39,221 bases of DNA from Chara braunii. Its lineage: Eukaryota; Streptophyta; Charophyceae; Charales; Characeae. The stretch lies in the NCBI GenBank assembly GCA_003427395.1, contig BFEA01000090.1:1211521-1250741 (forward strand), read 5' to 3'. Shown piece after piece: positions 30,501-39,221 of the stretch; the first letter of the stretch is position 1, and each line of letters begins with the position of its first letter. The notes under the pieces are model-generated. The model searched no databases and was not told the origin of the DNA. It saw nothing but the letters and a program-made list of their open reading frames with translations. The translations under genes were made by a program, and so were the position numbers.

Positions 30501-33500
30501 AGGCGTGGATGGTGGAGGAGGAGAAGAAGAAGAGATGGGTGAAGACATCTCCGTCGAGTTTGGTGACGACGAGCGCATACCTGTGGCACTCCCATTGACC
30601 TCATCCAGCCGCAACAGCCGGAGGGCCCAATCCCGACCCCGACCCCGGTGCGGAGAACTCGTCTCTCTTCCCCGACCTCGCGGATGCCAGTCATCGACGT
30701 CGGGGTCGGGATCGGGGGAGGGAGAGTGCGGCGGTACAAGCGCCCGCCGCCACCGGGCTACGATGACCATGGTAATGAGGCACGGGCGGCGTGCTGCTGC
30801 TGCCGGGAGGTTGCCCGGTGAGGAGGAGTATGATGAACCCCAACAGCGGCGCCGCCGCCCAACGATGATGCGCCGGACCTCGCAGGTGGTGACCAGGGAA
30901 TGCTCACCTGCTCATCGTCCCTCAGCAGCCAACGTCATTGTTGATGCGCAGAGCGAAGACGGTCCTTCAATGCCGCGTTCCGGAGTCGTTGCCCCCACCC
31001 CTCCTTGTGCGACAGCAGGGGGTCTTCTTCCCCCTCACATCTCCTGCATGGTGGAGGACTCGAATGCGGTCCTGCGAGAGACACAGGTCGTCGACTGGGA
31101 TCTGGACGTCAACAACTGGGATCTAGAAGCCAGCGACTGGGCTCAGGGTACCAGTGCGCTGGGACCGGCCGAGAAGAGGACCAGTTACCCCAGCAGAATC
31201 GCCAGCCGGAGGAGGAGAAAGGGAGGGGATGGTGGCATTGCTCGGCATCCTGTCTTCTCCTCCCCATCTTCGACCTTCTCCTTGCTGGTCAACGGCAACG
31301 AAGGGGACAATCGACGTCGCACACTTGGGGGACTAACCATTCCTGTTGTCACGCGTGACGGCGGCGAGCGGCCGACAGGCACATTCGGCGGCACCTCCAT
31401 GTCCGGGAAAGAGGAGAGAGACATGGTGGTGACCACCACGATGGCTGCTGCACTGGATCTACCATCCTCTTCTCATCCGACAGCAGCAGCTCACATGTCG
31501 CAGTCCACTTCCTCTTTCTTCTCCTTTCCCTCTTTGCTGCCTGAGCAAGAATCTCCTCCAGACTTTGATGATCAAGATCAAGATCAGGATCAGGGCCCCA
31601 CACCCACTCTTTCTGTCGACACACAAATGGGACAGGGAGAGGGGGAGAGAGAGAGTCTGTGTGAGAGAGCCTCTGTCCCTTCAGCGGTGATGGAGGGGCT
31701 TGATGCTGTGAAGGAAACACACACCGTCAGATACGCGTCAGCTGACTGTACATCGGCTAGCAATGCACTGTCGGTGGCTGAGGGTCAACGGAGGGGAAGG
31801 GCAAGTGAACGCAGTGGCTTTGCAGCTGCTTCTCCTCCCTCGGCAGACCTGCTTGCGCCCAAACAGCAAGGCAACCAGATTGGCAGCAGGCTGCATGAGG
31901 ATGGTGAAGTGATGGTCAGCGCTGATCAGTGGCATCGTCATCGGGCAAGGAAAACAGTGGGACTGGATAATACTGACGTGTTGGTTGTGCATCGGGACAC
32001 ACAGTCAAACAACGAGACGATGGCATACAGAGCAGCGGAGGGAGTGGGAGAGAAAGAGAGAGAAGAGATTGCCGAAAAGACAGAGGAGGAGGAGGAGGAG
32101 CAGCATCAGGAGGAGGAGGGGGAGGAGGAGCAGCAGCAGGAGGAGGAGGAAGAGGGCAGAGGAGGACAGAACTTGTTGGGGAGGGACAAAGGGAGCATTT
32201 CTTCGTCGTCATCGTCCTCCTCGTACCATTTTGACACACCGCACACGGTGAGAGAGTTTATTCCATCTGTGGTTGGGAGGGGGGAGCAAAATTTGGGAAG
32301 TTCGGAGAGAGTGGCAGTGCGGAAGGAGGAGGAGGAGGAGGAAGAGGAAGGCGATGGCCCCGTCTTCTCTTTCTCCTCGAACTTGACCCCGGACCCTCTT
32401 GCTGCCGGCGGCGCGTTTGTAGTCCACCCCTTTCGAAATTCTATCAGCGGCCCTTGCAGCCACAGCTGCGATGGATACTTGTTTCCTATCCGAGTGTTCT
32501 CGGTCGATGAGCTGGCAAGAGCTACATCAAATTTTGCCACGTCGCACGCAATTGGTAAAGCGGCAAGTGGGAAGCAGTTTAAGGTTAGCGTTTTCAAGGG
32601 CACATTGGGAATGGAGACACACAAACAAGTGGTAGCGATAAAGCAGGTCCTGGGAAGGTTCTCTGAGTTCAAGTATCGGCAGTTCCTGGCAGCTATGGCT
32701 ATGCAGAGTAAGCTCCATCACTTCAACCTCTGCAGAATAATTGGCTATGGTGTCAGCCGCGAAGAGTCCAAATGGCATATCATATACCCCTTCGTCGAGG
32801 GTGGAAATCTGTTTGACAAGCTGCATCGACGTCATGATCGTCAGGATCTCATTACACCCACCTTCTCCTCCCACTCCCACTCCAACTCCCACTCCCACTC
32901 CCACTCCCACTCCCACTCCCACTCCTCCTCCTCCTCCTCCTGTGGCTATGTGTGCCATATAAATGCAGCTGCACATAACATTGACAAATGCAGCCGTTTG
33001 TTGCCTTCTGAGGAGAATGGAGAGGAGGAGGAGGAGGAGGAGGATAACGGGAGGAGGCGAGGTGTGCAAGAAGAGAATACCTCGAATAGCTCTGGGCTCT
33101 TGTCTCTGATCAACGCCCAGCATGGCCGCAATGACGAGTATGCACACAGCACCATCTCTTTTTGTCGCCACTCTCCTCGTTCGTGTTCATCATCCTCAGT
33201 CCGACATCCAGCAGCAGCACCAGCAGCAGCGGGAAGACAAGGAAGAGAATGCAGGGACGGCGGTCCTCCTTCTCCTCGCGCTTCTCACGCAAGATTGGGC
33301 TCATCTTCAGCACAAGGTCAAGAGGAAGCAGGACAATCCGCAAGAGGACGAGGAGCCAGGCATGTCCTTCCTCCACCTCCTCCGCCTCCCCCTCCCCCTC
33401 CCCCTCTTCCCACTCTCCGCGGACCTTTTTCATTGATTTCTGCACGAGTTCCAGCGGCAGCAGCAGAGGCTGCTCGAGGGTGTAGAGGTGGCGGCAGGGC

Positions 33501-34959
33501 TCCTCCTCCTCCTCCTCCTCTTCCCTCTCTCCGTCGTCCTTGTTCTTCAGCTTGGGCACAAATGCCAGCAGCAGGACGAGTAGCAGGAGAAGGAGGAAGA
33601 GGAAGAGGAGATGGCGAAGACTTTCCTCCTCCCCTTCGTCATCCTTACTCTGTGGCTTTCACACATCGTCCAGCAGCAGAAGCAGAAGCTGAGGGATGCA
33701 CTCGCCCTTGTCCTCCTCTTCGTCGTGCTTCATATCCACCAGCAAAAGATGCTCACAAAACAACTGCTGGAGCAGGAGGAAGAGTAAGGCAGGGTGAAGT
33801 TCTCCAATGTCCTTCTCAGTCTCAGTCTGTATTTGCTCATGCGGTAGCAGCAGCAGGAAGAGGAGGGGACCTTCTTTCCTCTCCTGCTCATTCTTCCGCA
33901 TCAAGCCAAGTTGTCTGCCAAGGAGCAACAACAGCAGCAGCAGCAGGAGGAGGAGGAGGAGGAGGAGGAGACGAAGTTCTCGATTGGCCGACCCGTCTGC
34001 TTATCAGCTTGCAAGTGGCCAAGGGATTGCGATATCTGCACATGGAGATGCATCCTCCGGTGATTCACACAAATCTGAAGAGCAAGAACATCCTTATCAG
34101 CCAAGTCTCTGGACGGTTGTGGGCTATGCTGACAGACTCAGGCCTGACAAAACTTGTCAGCTTCTTGACAGAGGGATGGGAGAGTGAGGTGGAGACCTCC
34201 TACCTCAAGGAGAACTCTGGTTACGTGGCACCCGAATACTTGACCAGCGGGCAGAAAACGACACGCGGTGATGTGTACGCCTTCGGCGTTATCCTTTTGG
34301 AACTGCTTACCGGCAAGGAGGCGGCATTCACGGTAAGTTGTCCGTCGTCTTCCTCAGCTTCTTCTGTTTCTTCTTGCTGCTTGTCCTCCTCTTCATCTTC
34401 CTCCTCTCTCAGTGAGAATGGCGTGAACGCTCCGCGAGGTGCACATGATGAAGGGGGGTATGCAGAAGAGAGCCGGGAAGGAAGGGTGGGAGAAGGAAGT
34501 GGTAAGAAGAGAAGGCAGAAAGGACGAGAAAGGCAGCAAGTGACTGTCACGTTGCTTCAGTGGATCGGCCCTTACTTGGTCGAGGCGTTTTCCAGCGAGC
34601 GATTCTCGCGCAACAGGCTTATGATGGAAGAGCATAAGCCAAAGGATGTGCAGGATGATGACGACGACGACAACGAAGACGAAGACGAAGAGGGAAAACA
34701 TCAGCAGCAGAAGCAGAAGCAGGAGGAGGACGAGGAGGAGGAGACTGCGGTCCATTGTGCGCTCAGAGAGGTGATAGACCCCGACCTGATGCGAATGATC
34801 GGTCACGGCAACCACTCTGACGCCACGTGGACGTCGATCAGCAATGTGGTGCGTGTCGCATTCCGGTGTGTCCAGTCATCTCCTCTGAAGCGACCGGACA
34901 TGGACGCTGTCGTGAAAGCTCTCTCTGCAATCCATTTGAAACTGGTCCGAACGCCCTGA
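26395..34959 (+). CDS. Giant receptor-like protein: NHL-type beta-propeller, TM helix, pseudokinase
   Basis: About 2854 codons, stop-free. I chose the ATG at 26395 (A at -3, G at +4); the frame is open upstream but has no earlier ATG nearby. Residues 1-28 are basic and 29-50 hydrophobic (signal peptide or anchor). A Pro/Ser-rich stalk follows. Residues about 299-690 hold NHL-like blades (FPMGMALSGDGLALFVADWG, PNGVVLDEARGVLYVSTW, LLYVADWFNHCIRRL, PTRVALSSDERNLFVTEFG). One TM helix lies at about 738-768, then a basic KRWRNK stop. About 1250 residues of low-complexity linker precede a kinase domain (2030 to end): VAIK K2083, no alpha-C Glu (A2100), HTN at 2558-2560 in place of HRD, DSG (D2581), APE (E2614). 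The HRD Asp loss predicts a pseudokinase that signals by binding partners. Exon structure is uncertain: low-complexity parts could be introns. Confidence 0.72.
27290..28460 (+). other. Extracellular NHL-type beta-propeller region
   Basis: About six blade-like repeats of the form Pro-x-Gly/Arg-Val-Ala-Leu ... Leu-Phe-Val-Ala-Asp ... (I/R)-x-(R/K)-(L/V), ending LISLAITADDRSLFVANTNG. A poly-Ser stretch (TTC)n at 27444-27510, a short acidic/Gly segment and a Gly-rich loop at about 28020-28055 interrupt the blades. NHL propellers bind proteins, peptides, glycans or RNA; the ligand here is unknown. Placement outside the membrane follows from the N-terminal hydrophobic segment and the later TM helix. 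Confidence 0.65.
28603..28698 (+). other. Single transmembrane helix of the receptor-like protein
   Basis: SAGFLVIAALIGLLAGIGVL followed by AMAGCVWIGCYV is about 31 nonpolar residues flanked on the cytoplasmic side by RKRWRNK, the usual type I stop-transfer pattern. Confidence 0.85.
28720..32460 (+). repeat. Low-complexity cytoplasmic linker (poly-Glu, poly-Gly and related runs)
   Basis: GAG/GGA-rich microsatellites encode Glu, Gly and Arg/Glu runs (28722-28760, 29041-29160, 29970-30005, 30080-30137, 30280-30540, 32080-32155, 32325-32350), separated by moderately complex sequence. A 27-base phrase CCTGTACGGACATCTTCTGC + TATCCCG occurs twice (29569-29595 and 29666-29692). The stretch is stop-free for over 3.7 kb in one frame, which favours translation, though retained introns rich in purines cannot be excluded. 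Confidence 0.7.
32862..33969 (+). repeat. In-frame insert splitting the kinase domain, with decayed tandem repeats
   Basis: It starts with a CACTCC array (His-Ser dipeptides, about 32865-32930). From about 33260 it has six or seven degenerate units of 75-140 bases with the protein pattern PPPLPxLRRPxS, xAxAxxPAAA, then Gly/Arg-rich. Units begin near 33265, 33375, 33500, 33622, 33706, 33802 and 33868. It ends in (AGC/GGA)n before DEVLDWPTR at 33970. It lies between the hinge segment and helix E, where the RLK fold tolerates loops. It could also be an in-phase intron. Confidence 0.7.
34333..34536 (+). other. Candidate in-phase intron near the kinase C-lobe
   Basis: ACG|GTAAGT at 34332/34333 is a near-ideal donor on a codon boundary, immediately after the conserved LLTGKEAAFT. 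An acceptor GGCAG ending at 34536 would remove 204 bases (68 codons) of Ser-rich and Gly/Arg-rich sequence and join to QVTVTLLQWIGPYLVE. CTTCAG ending at 34560 is an alternative (228 bases, also in phase). The polypyrimidine tract is poor for both acceptors, so the acceptor is uncertain. Confidence 0.45.
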
Positions 34960-35229
34960 CCCTTCTCTCGCACCAGCATGTCCCTGGATGTATATTACTA
35001 GAATTAAGGGCAGGTTCGGTGCAAAAACCACGAGTGTGAGCACTTCCTAATCTGCTTGATGGTTGAGCGTGCGGCCTTCTGCTTGATGATCCATGTCATC
35101 ATCTCCAAACCGGACCGATTATCAACCTGGTTGACCAGGTTCCATGCACTTAAGCGTGTGGCCGGCCAAGGTCCATTAAAACCTCCTGGTCTCAATCATT
35201 ATGTACCTGCTCCCATCTGTTTTCTTCAT
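34960..35229. other. Downstream region of the receptor-like gene
   Basis: No canonical AATAAA lies close to the stop at 34957-34959. Unique sequence, no second gene supported. Confidence 0.5.
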
Positions 35230-35430
35230 TCCATCTGAGCCTGTTCCCAAACCCAGTCCCGAACTCGGTCCCATACCTGATCCCGAACCCTGTCCACCAG
35301 ACTCGTTCCCGGACCTGATCCGAAACCCGGTCCCTAACCCGGCCCTAAGCCTGATCCCAAGCGCGGTCCCAAGACTAGTCCCAAATCTGGTCCCAACGCG
35401 GTCCCAAACCTGGTACCAAGTCCACTCCCA
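35230..35430. repeat. Minisatellite of CC(T/C)GGTCCCAAA-type units
   Basis: Degenerate 12-base units such as CCTGGTCCCAAA and CCCGGTCCCTAA repeat about 16 times. The Pro-rich plus-strand frame is an effect of the unit. Confidence 0.85.
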
Positions 35431-35604
35431 CCTGTTTTCTGACTTCACACAAGTCAACTGTGAACCTGATGGAGCTTGCTTGGACCTCCTCTGGTCCATC
35501 TCAACCATCTGGTTAGAGAACTGAACCTGGTCGCAAAGATGATGTTGATGCTGCCTGCCTGACTGGTGGATCGGAGTTGATTCTGTTTCTTCTTTTTTTT
35601 TTTT

Positions 35605-35622
35605 GGGGGGGGGGGGGGGGGG
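35605..35622. repeat. G18 homopolymer
   Basis: Run of 18 G directly after a T12 run, followed by GAGAGGGGGGG. Length in the assembly may be unreliable. Confidence 0.9.
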
Positions 35623-35651
35623 AGAGGGGGGGATCAGGATTCCTTCAGTCC

Positions 35652-36280
35652 AGGCCGAGATAATGATCTGCGTAGTTCTGAATGAACCTGCTATATTTCT
35701 TGTGGACCTGGATTAATCCATGTGGATCTGGATTGATCCTTGTGGACCTGGTGCTATCCATCTGGACCTGGGATTGATCAGTGTGAACCTGATGCAGGCT
35801 GAGAGATATGACCTGCATAGTTCTGAATGGATCTGAGAGATTTCTCTTTCCAGGATCTGAATGGACCTGGATTGATCTATGTGGACCTGGATTGATTCCT
35901 CTGAGCCTGGATTATTCCGTCTGGACATGGGATTGAACCATCTGGACCTGGGATTGATCAGTGTGAACCTGATGCTATCCGACAAAGGAGGGATTGCTTC
36001 AGTGAAGGCTAATAAGCGAGACATGATCTGCACATAACTTCTGAATGGACTTGATATATTTCTTCTGGACCTGGATTGATTCCTCTGAACCTGGATTATT
36101 CCATTTGTACCCGGGATTTATTTATCTGGACCTGGTGCTATCCGACAAAGAATTGATTCCTTCAATTCGGCCGGGAGATGTGATCTGCATATAACTTCTG
36201 AATGGACCTGATATATTTCGTCTGGACCTAGATTGGCCCATCTGGACCTGGGATTGATCCATCTGGACCTGGTCCTGTCT
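35652..36280. repeat. Higher-order minisatellite of TCTGGACCTGGATTGAT units
   Basis: A 15-20 base unit (TCTGGACCTGGATTGATC and variants) is grouped into four larger units of about 110-220 bases. Each opens with GATCTGCATA..TTCTGAATGGA(C/T)CTGA (around 35663, 35805, 36023 and 36180) and several include GTGCTATCCGACAAAG. A fifth partial start is near 36364. Confidence 0.85.
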
Positions 36281-36566
36281 CTCTCGGAGATCGCCAGTGG
36301 TGGTGGATGATGAGCAATCAGAGCATCGCATCCTGCAAATGAGCATGGGATTATTTCACAGTGCAGGCTGAGAGATACGGTCTGCATACTTCTCTGTACT
36401 TCCCTGTACTTTCTGTGTACTTTCGCTGTACTTTCGCTGCAGTTTCTCTGTACTTTTCCTGTTTGTTCAGTACACAACACATGCGTTTACGAAATGTTTT
36501 CTCTTTGAGTTGTTCAGTTCATTTCTCTCCCCTCTTCGCCTGTTCTTTCGGAATCGCATAGACCCT
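36281..36566. other. Unique sequence, no gene
   Basis: Contains a short TGTACTTTC-type repeat (36390-36450). Nothing else is recognised. Confidence 0.55.
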
Positions 36567-36632
36567 GCCGGTATCGAATCCATAGGGATTCGAACTCGTA
36601 ATCTGTTTCTTAAACCACCAGTTCACACCGGC
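36567..36632 (-). other. tRNA-like / SINE-head-like sequence (weak)
   Basis: On the minus strand a segment flanked by GCCGGT and ACCGGC contains GTTCGAATCC (36586-36595), a perfect Pol III B-box core, and upstream TGAACTGGTGGTTTAAG (36609-36625), a poor A-box match. The spacing is about 14 bases too short for a tRNA and no anticodon arm forms, so it is not a working tRNA. A degenerate SINE head is possible. Confidence 0.25.
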
Positions 36633-37505
36633 CTAAGTCGACGAAGCTATCTTCCAAGGCTCACGAGCCTACGACTTCGCATTTTCAGTGGCACAACTGT
36701 CTCGTTTACCGCCGGCCCGAGCCCGGGCCCGAACAGAAACGCGCTTACTGCGTATACCGACCGGCAAGAACCCTACTCTGCGTCACTTGGATGAACTGGT
36801 GGTTGAAACCAGTATATCCAAGCCTCTCTTTTTCCCGAGGCGGATTCCCTCTGACGGAGTCTGCCGCTCTGTGCGCCAAGCTTTGCTGCTGAAACGCCAG
36901 CACGGCGCTTTTTCTTTTCTTCTGGCTGGCGCGCCCCCAGGCATTTTGGTCCGGTAGCGCCCCAAGCCTCTGAAATTTCCGGATCGGATTGGGCCGATTG
37001 GCTAGCTTTCGATCCTCAAGCCTCCGAAAAATTTCCGGATTGGCGATGTACTGGCATTTAGCAGAAACATGTGTAATATTGTGTATACAAATCAGCCTAC
37101 GAGGCAGGTGCAGCTGTTGTAGATGTGCTTTTTCCGGCCGTACGTTTTCGATAATTTCCGCTGACAATCATCTGAACTGCTACCATAGGAGAGGGAAGTT
37201 AGAACTAAAAGAATTTAGGATTTAGAAAACCGATAGATATACAAATTTGTTATTTGCGTTCTCAGAAGGTAGGAAGAGAGAAAGGGTTTACGACCATTGG
37301 AAGGCTACGTTTCAGGGATGAGGTCGATTCAGGGGCCTTGTCATATATGCACATATGTTACGACCGCCACCCAATCCCTGCTCATCAGCGGGGGTTTGGG
37401 GTTCAGCCTTCCGCGTCCTCGGGGCAGTTGAGAGTTCTTTTACCCCAAAAAAATGCTCTAGCATTAGCCTTGAAAAATCCTTTGCATACGTGTTCGGAGT
37501 GTTCG
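36633..37505. other. Intergenic region, nothing firm
   Basis: Several open frames of 60-140 codons overlap on both strands without domains. A short duplication is visible: AAGCCTC(T/C)GAAA..TTTCCGGAT(C/T)GG at 36964-36988 and 37018-37043. Confidence 0.5.
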
Positions 37506-37649
37506 GAGGGTGGAGGGTGGAGGGTGGAGGGTGGAGGGTAGCGGAGGGAGGAGGGTGGAGGGTAGAGGGTAGAGGGTGGAGGGTAGAGGGTGGAGGGTAG
37601 AGGGTGGAGGGTGGAGGGTAGAGGGTAGAGGGTAGAGGGTGGAGGGTGG
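37506..37649. repeat. GGGTGGA / GGGTAGA heptamer minisatellite
   Basis: About 20 heptamers of GGGTGGA or GGGTAGA with one irregular patch near 37540. Regular runs of three G on one strand give strong G-quadruplex potential. It resembles, but is not, the plant telomere unit TTTAGGG. Confidence 0.92.
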
Positions 37650-37939
37650 GTTTCCATGGCAATGTCAACACTATTTATTGCGGTTTACTTGGGCGCACGT
37701 ATACCCATTTTCAGAATGTATCCACGTTCAGAGTTTTAGATAACAACGGTGATGGTATATACTATATACATGACAGCCCCTGCGTGCATGCGGACAGTTT
37801 TCTGGTTTCTGTTCACAACGATTGCCTTGGGTTGGCATCCTGCGAGCACGGTTTTCCATTTGCCTGTGCCGGTTTCCGTTGACGGTCATGTTGAACGAGG
37901 GGAGGGGAAGGGGGCGCAATTCATCAAGGGTCACACCGT

Positions 37940-38277
37940 CACGGTGTTATGCTCTGAAGGTTTCAAAACTTTTGAATCTTCCGTCTTTCGATAATCGATG
38001 ATGGAATTACGCTCTGCGTGGACGTACGCTCGAAGATTTCCGCGACATGTGCACTCTTGACGGACATGCACACTGGGAAGGGGGCAATTCAACAATCCTC
38101 ATGGTGTTGAGCGTTTCTGGGAAGGGGCCAATTCAACAATCCTCATGGTGTTGAGCGTTTCGAGAACTTTTGACTCTTGCATGTTTCGATCACCGACGAG
38201 TGGAATTATGCTCTGCGTGGACGGAAGTTCGATGATTTCCGCGACATGTGGCCTTTACATCATGGACATCTGCACTG
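37940..38277. repeat. Duplicated segment with an internal 44-bp tandem repeat
   Basis: 37940-38075 and 38143-38277 are diverged copies (shared GGAATTA(C/T)GCTCTGCGTGGACG, then GATTTCCGCGACATGTG). Between them, 38073-38116 and 38117-38160 are a 44-base tandem repeat (CTGGGAAGGGG, then CAATTCAACAATCCTCATGG, then TGTTGAGCGTTT). No protein is supported on the plus strand. Confidence 0.8.
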
Positions 38278-38480
38278 AAATTCGCATCTTCAAGCTTTCA
38301 ATTTCATCCCAGCTCGCTTTGCCTTTCGGTACGTGTATGGCGACGACGATGGCATTGTCTTCCATGTGTGTGTTCACGGCTTTGGCTTGAGATTTTTGGT
38401 TTCTTGCTTTTTTCTTTGTTTTCGTTTTAGAGTTTTGAGGCGCTCTACATGCGCACGGCGTCTCCCATGCGTGGGTGATG
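38255..38480 (-). CDS. Possible exon of unknown protein (weak)
   Basis: The minus-strand frame reads ... VNTHMEDNAIVVAIHVPKGK then ASWDEIESLKMRISVQMSMM and stops at 38255. Composition over the last 45 residues is protein-like (mixed hydrophobic strand and amphipathic helix), unlike the Lys/Thr-rich start. No start or splice sites are clear, and the family is not recognised. It overlaps the right copy of the 37.9-38.3 kb duplication. Confidence 0.22.
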
Positions 38481-38905
38481 TCGAGAGTTCTGGTGACAAG
38501 GGTAGACTCGTCCAGCTGCGGAGGTTTCATTATTTCTTCCTGTTTTTTTCAAGTACAGACAGGGAGATTGCGGGGGCGGGGACAACAGGAAGATAGAGGT
38601 GATCGTTCTCTGCCTCAGAGCCCTAGGAGAGGTGGACCATCAAAACAGAAGGTGCAAAATGAATTTTCCCAAATTTTCCGATTTTTCGATGTGTTTTTGG
38701 ACTTTTTTCACAACCTCCAAAAATATCAGATAACTTGACTACCCATGGCTGATGCCTTCATAAGTATCATAAGTATTACGTCTCCGTGTCTGTGTTTCCA
38801 TTTCCGTCTTTTCTTTTCGTATGTTAAGTTATGTGTGCGGCAGAGAGCAGCAGGGAGGGCAGACGAGAGAGTGCAACAGATAAACATTGGAAAGAGATGT
38901 AAAGT

Positions 38906-38908
<3 letters not shown>

Positions 38909-38975
<67 letters not shown>
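38909..38975. repeat. GA microsatellite
   Basis: About 33 uninterrupted GA units. Confidence 0.93.
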
Positions 38976-38981
<6 letters not shown>

Positions 38982-39129
38982 AAAAGAGCTGCGGATCTTG
39001 AAAAAGTGGAAGGTCTGGAGAGGGGAGAAAAAAATAAATAAAAGTAGATTCGTATGCCTGAAAGCAAGGCAAGCATGCCTTGTCTGGCCTGCACGGAGCA
39101 GTGCTCCCAGATGCTTGTGAAAGGGAAGG

Positions 39130-39221
39130 AAGGGAGGGCAGGGTAAGAGGGGGCTTAAGAGCGGGGCTAAGAGAGGGGTAAGGGGGGGTTAAGGGGAGGT
39201 AAGAGGGGGCTAAGTGGGGGG
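39130..39221. repeat. G-rich TAAGAGGGGG-type minisatellite, cut by window end
   Basis: Units of 9-13 bases such as GGTAAGAGGGGGC, TTAAGAGCGGGGC and TAAGGGGGGGT continue to the last base. Strong G-strand bias. The array extends beyond the window. Confidence 0.88.

Larger units (their letters stand above)
32480..34956 (+). other. Receptor-like kinase (pseudokinase) domain with two internal insertions
   Basis: The plant RLK-like core runs FSVDELARATSNF, a degenerate Gly loop (IGKAASGKQFKV), VAIK, KLHHFNLCRIIGYG and YPFVEGGNLFDKLH. An insert of about 370 codons follows, then LDWPTRLLISLQVAKGLRYLH, PPVIHTNLKSKNILI, LTDSGLTKL, SGYVAPEYLTSGQKTTRGDVYAFG and VILLELLTGKEA. A second insert of about 68 codons precedes LLQWIGPYLVEAF and RPDMDAVVKAL. 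Order and spacing outside the inserts are normal for the family. HTN resembles the HGN/HxN variants of known plant LRR pseudokinases. Confidence 0.82.

Noticed and set aside
32527-33171. Minus-strand frame with a Gly-Val dipeptide run opposite the kinase
   Set aside because: It is the shadow of the CACTCC array and the kinase coding sequence on the other strand.
36567-36632. Functional tRNA gene on the minus strand
   Set aside because: B-box and a short terminal stem are present, but the segment is too short and lacks an anticodon arm; kept only as a weak SINE-like feature.

Overview
The window looks like nuclear DNA of a streptophyte green alga or plant, most likely a charophycean alga with a large repeat-filled genome (Chara-like). 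This is inferred from a plant-type receptor-kinase fold, plant-style LINEs, a Penelope-like retroelement with a GIY-YIG nuclease, and very abundant A/T homopolymers, GA tracts and minisatellites. I see no bacterial operon, rRNA or convincing tRNA, and no CRISPR array. The sequence has one ambiguous base (N) at 23001.

Layout. 1-265 is an A-rich decamer array and 301-453 a hairpin element. 545-5026 is a minus-strand LINE (AP endonuclease, reverse transcriptase, zinc-binding tail) with only two visible coding lesions after its 5' truncation. 5151-11444 is a plus-strand Penelope-like element. It has 111-bp direct repeats, a possible 11-bp target duplication, and a coding chain of zinc knuckle, coiled coil, SAP-like segment, GIY-YIG nuclease and reverse transcriptase. 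A 1.16-kb segment with a 92-bp flanking duplication interrupts it. About 11453-14905 is a second, badly decayed and internally deleted minus-strand LINE. 15524-16063 is a nested foldback structure and about 16150-16300 a third LINE 3' end. 16457-17673 holds a triplet-repeat tract and an unrecognised helical minus-strand reading frame. 18023-18942 holds three related hairpins, and 19177-19440 a dense cluster of ACGT-core boxes next to GA tracts. 20140-26300 is gene-poor: AT-rich DNA, tandem repeats and a long TTGATTGATCGG-type satellite field.

The one substantial host gene is at 26395-34959 (+). It is a stop-free reading frame of about 2854 codons: a hydrophobic N-terminal segment, a Pro/Ser-rich stalk, an NHL-like beta-propeller, one transmembrane helix, about 1250 residues of low-complexity cytoplasmic linker, and a receptor-like kinase domain. 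The catalytic Asp of HRD is replaced by Asn (HTN), so it is predicted to be a pseudokinase. The kinase fold is split by a segment of about 370 codons made of decayed tandem repeats, and a second in-phase segment has intron-like ends. Beyond the gene are minisatellites (35230-36280, 37506-37649, 37940-38277, 39130-39221), a GA tract and one weak candidate exon.

The mobile elements account for most coding sequence in the first 15 kb. Their nesting (LINE, short spacer, Penelope-like element, LINE) records successive insertions. The receptor-like gene is the only candidate for a cellular function.
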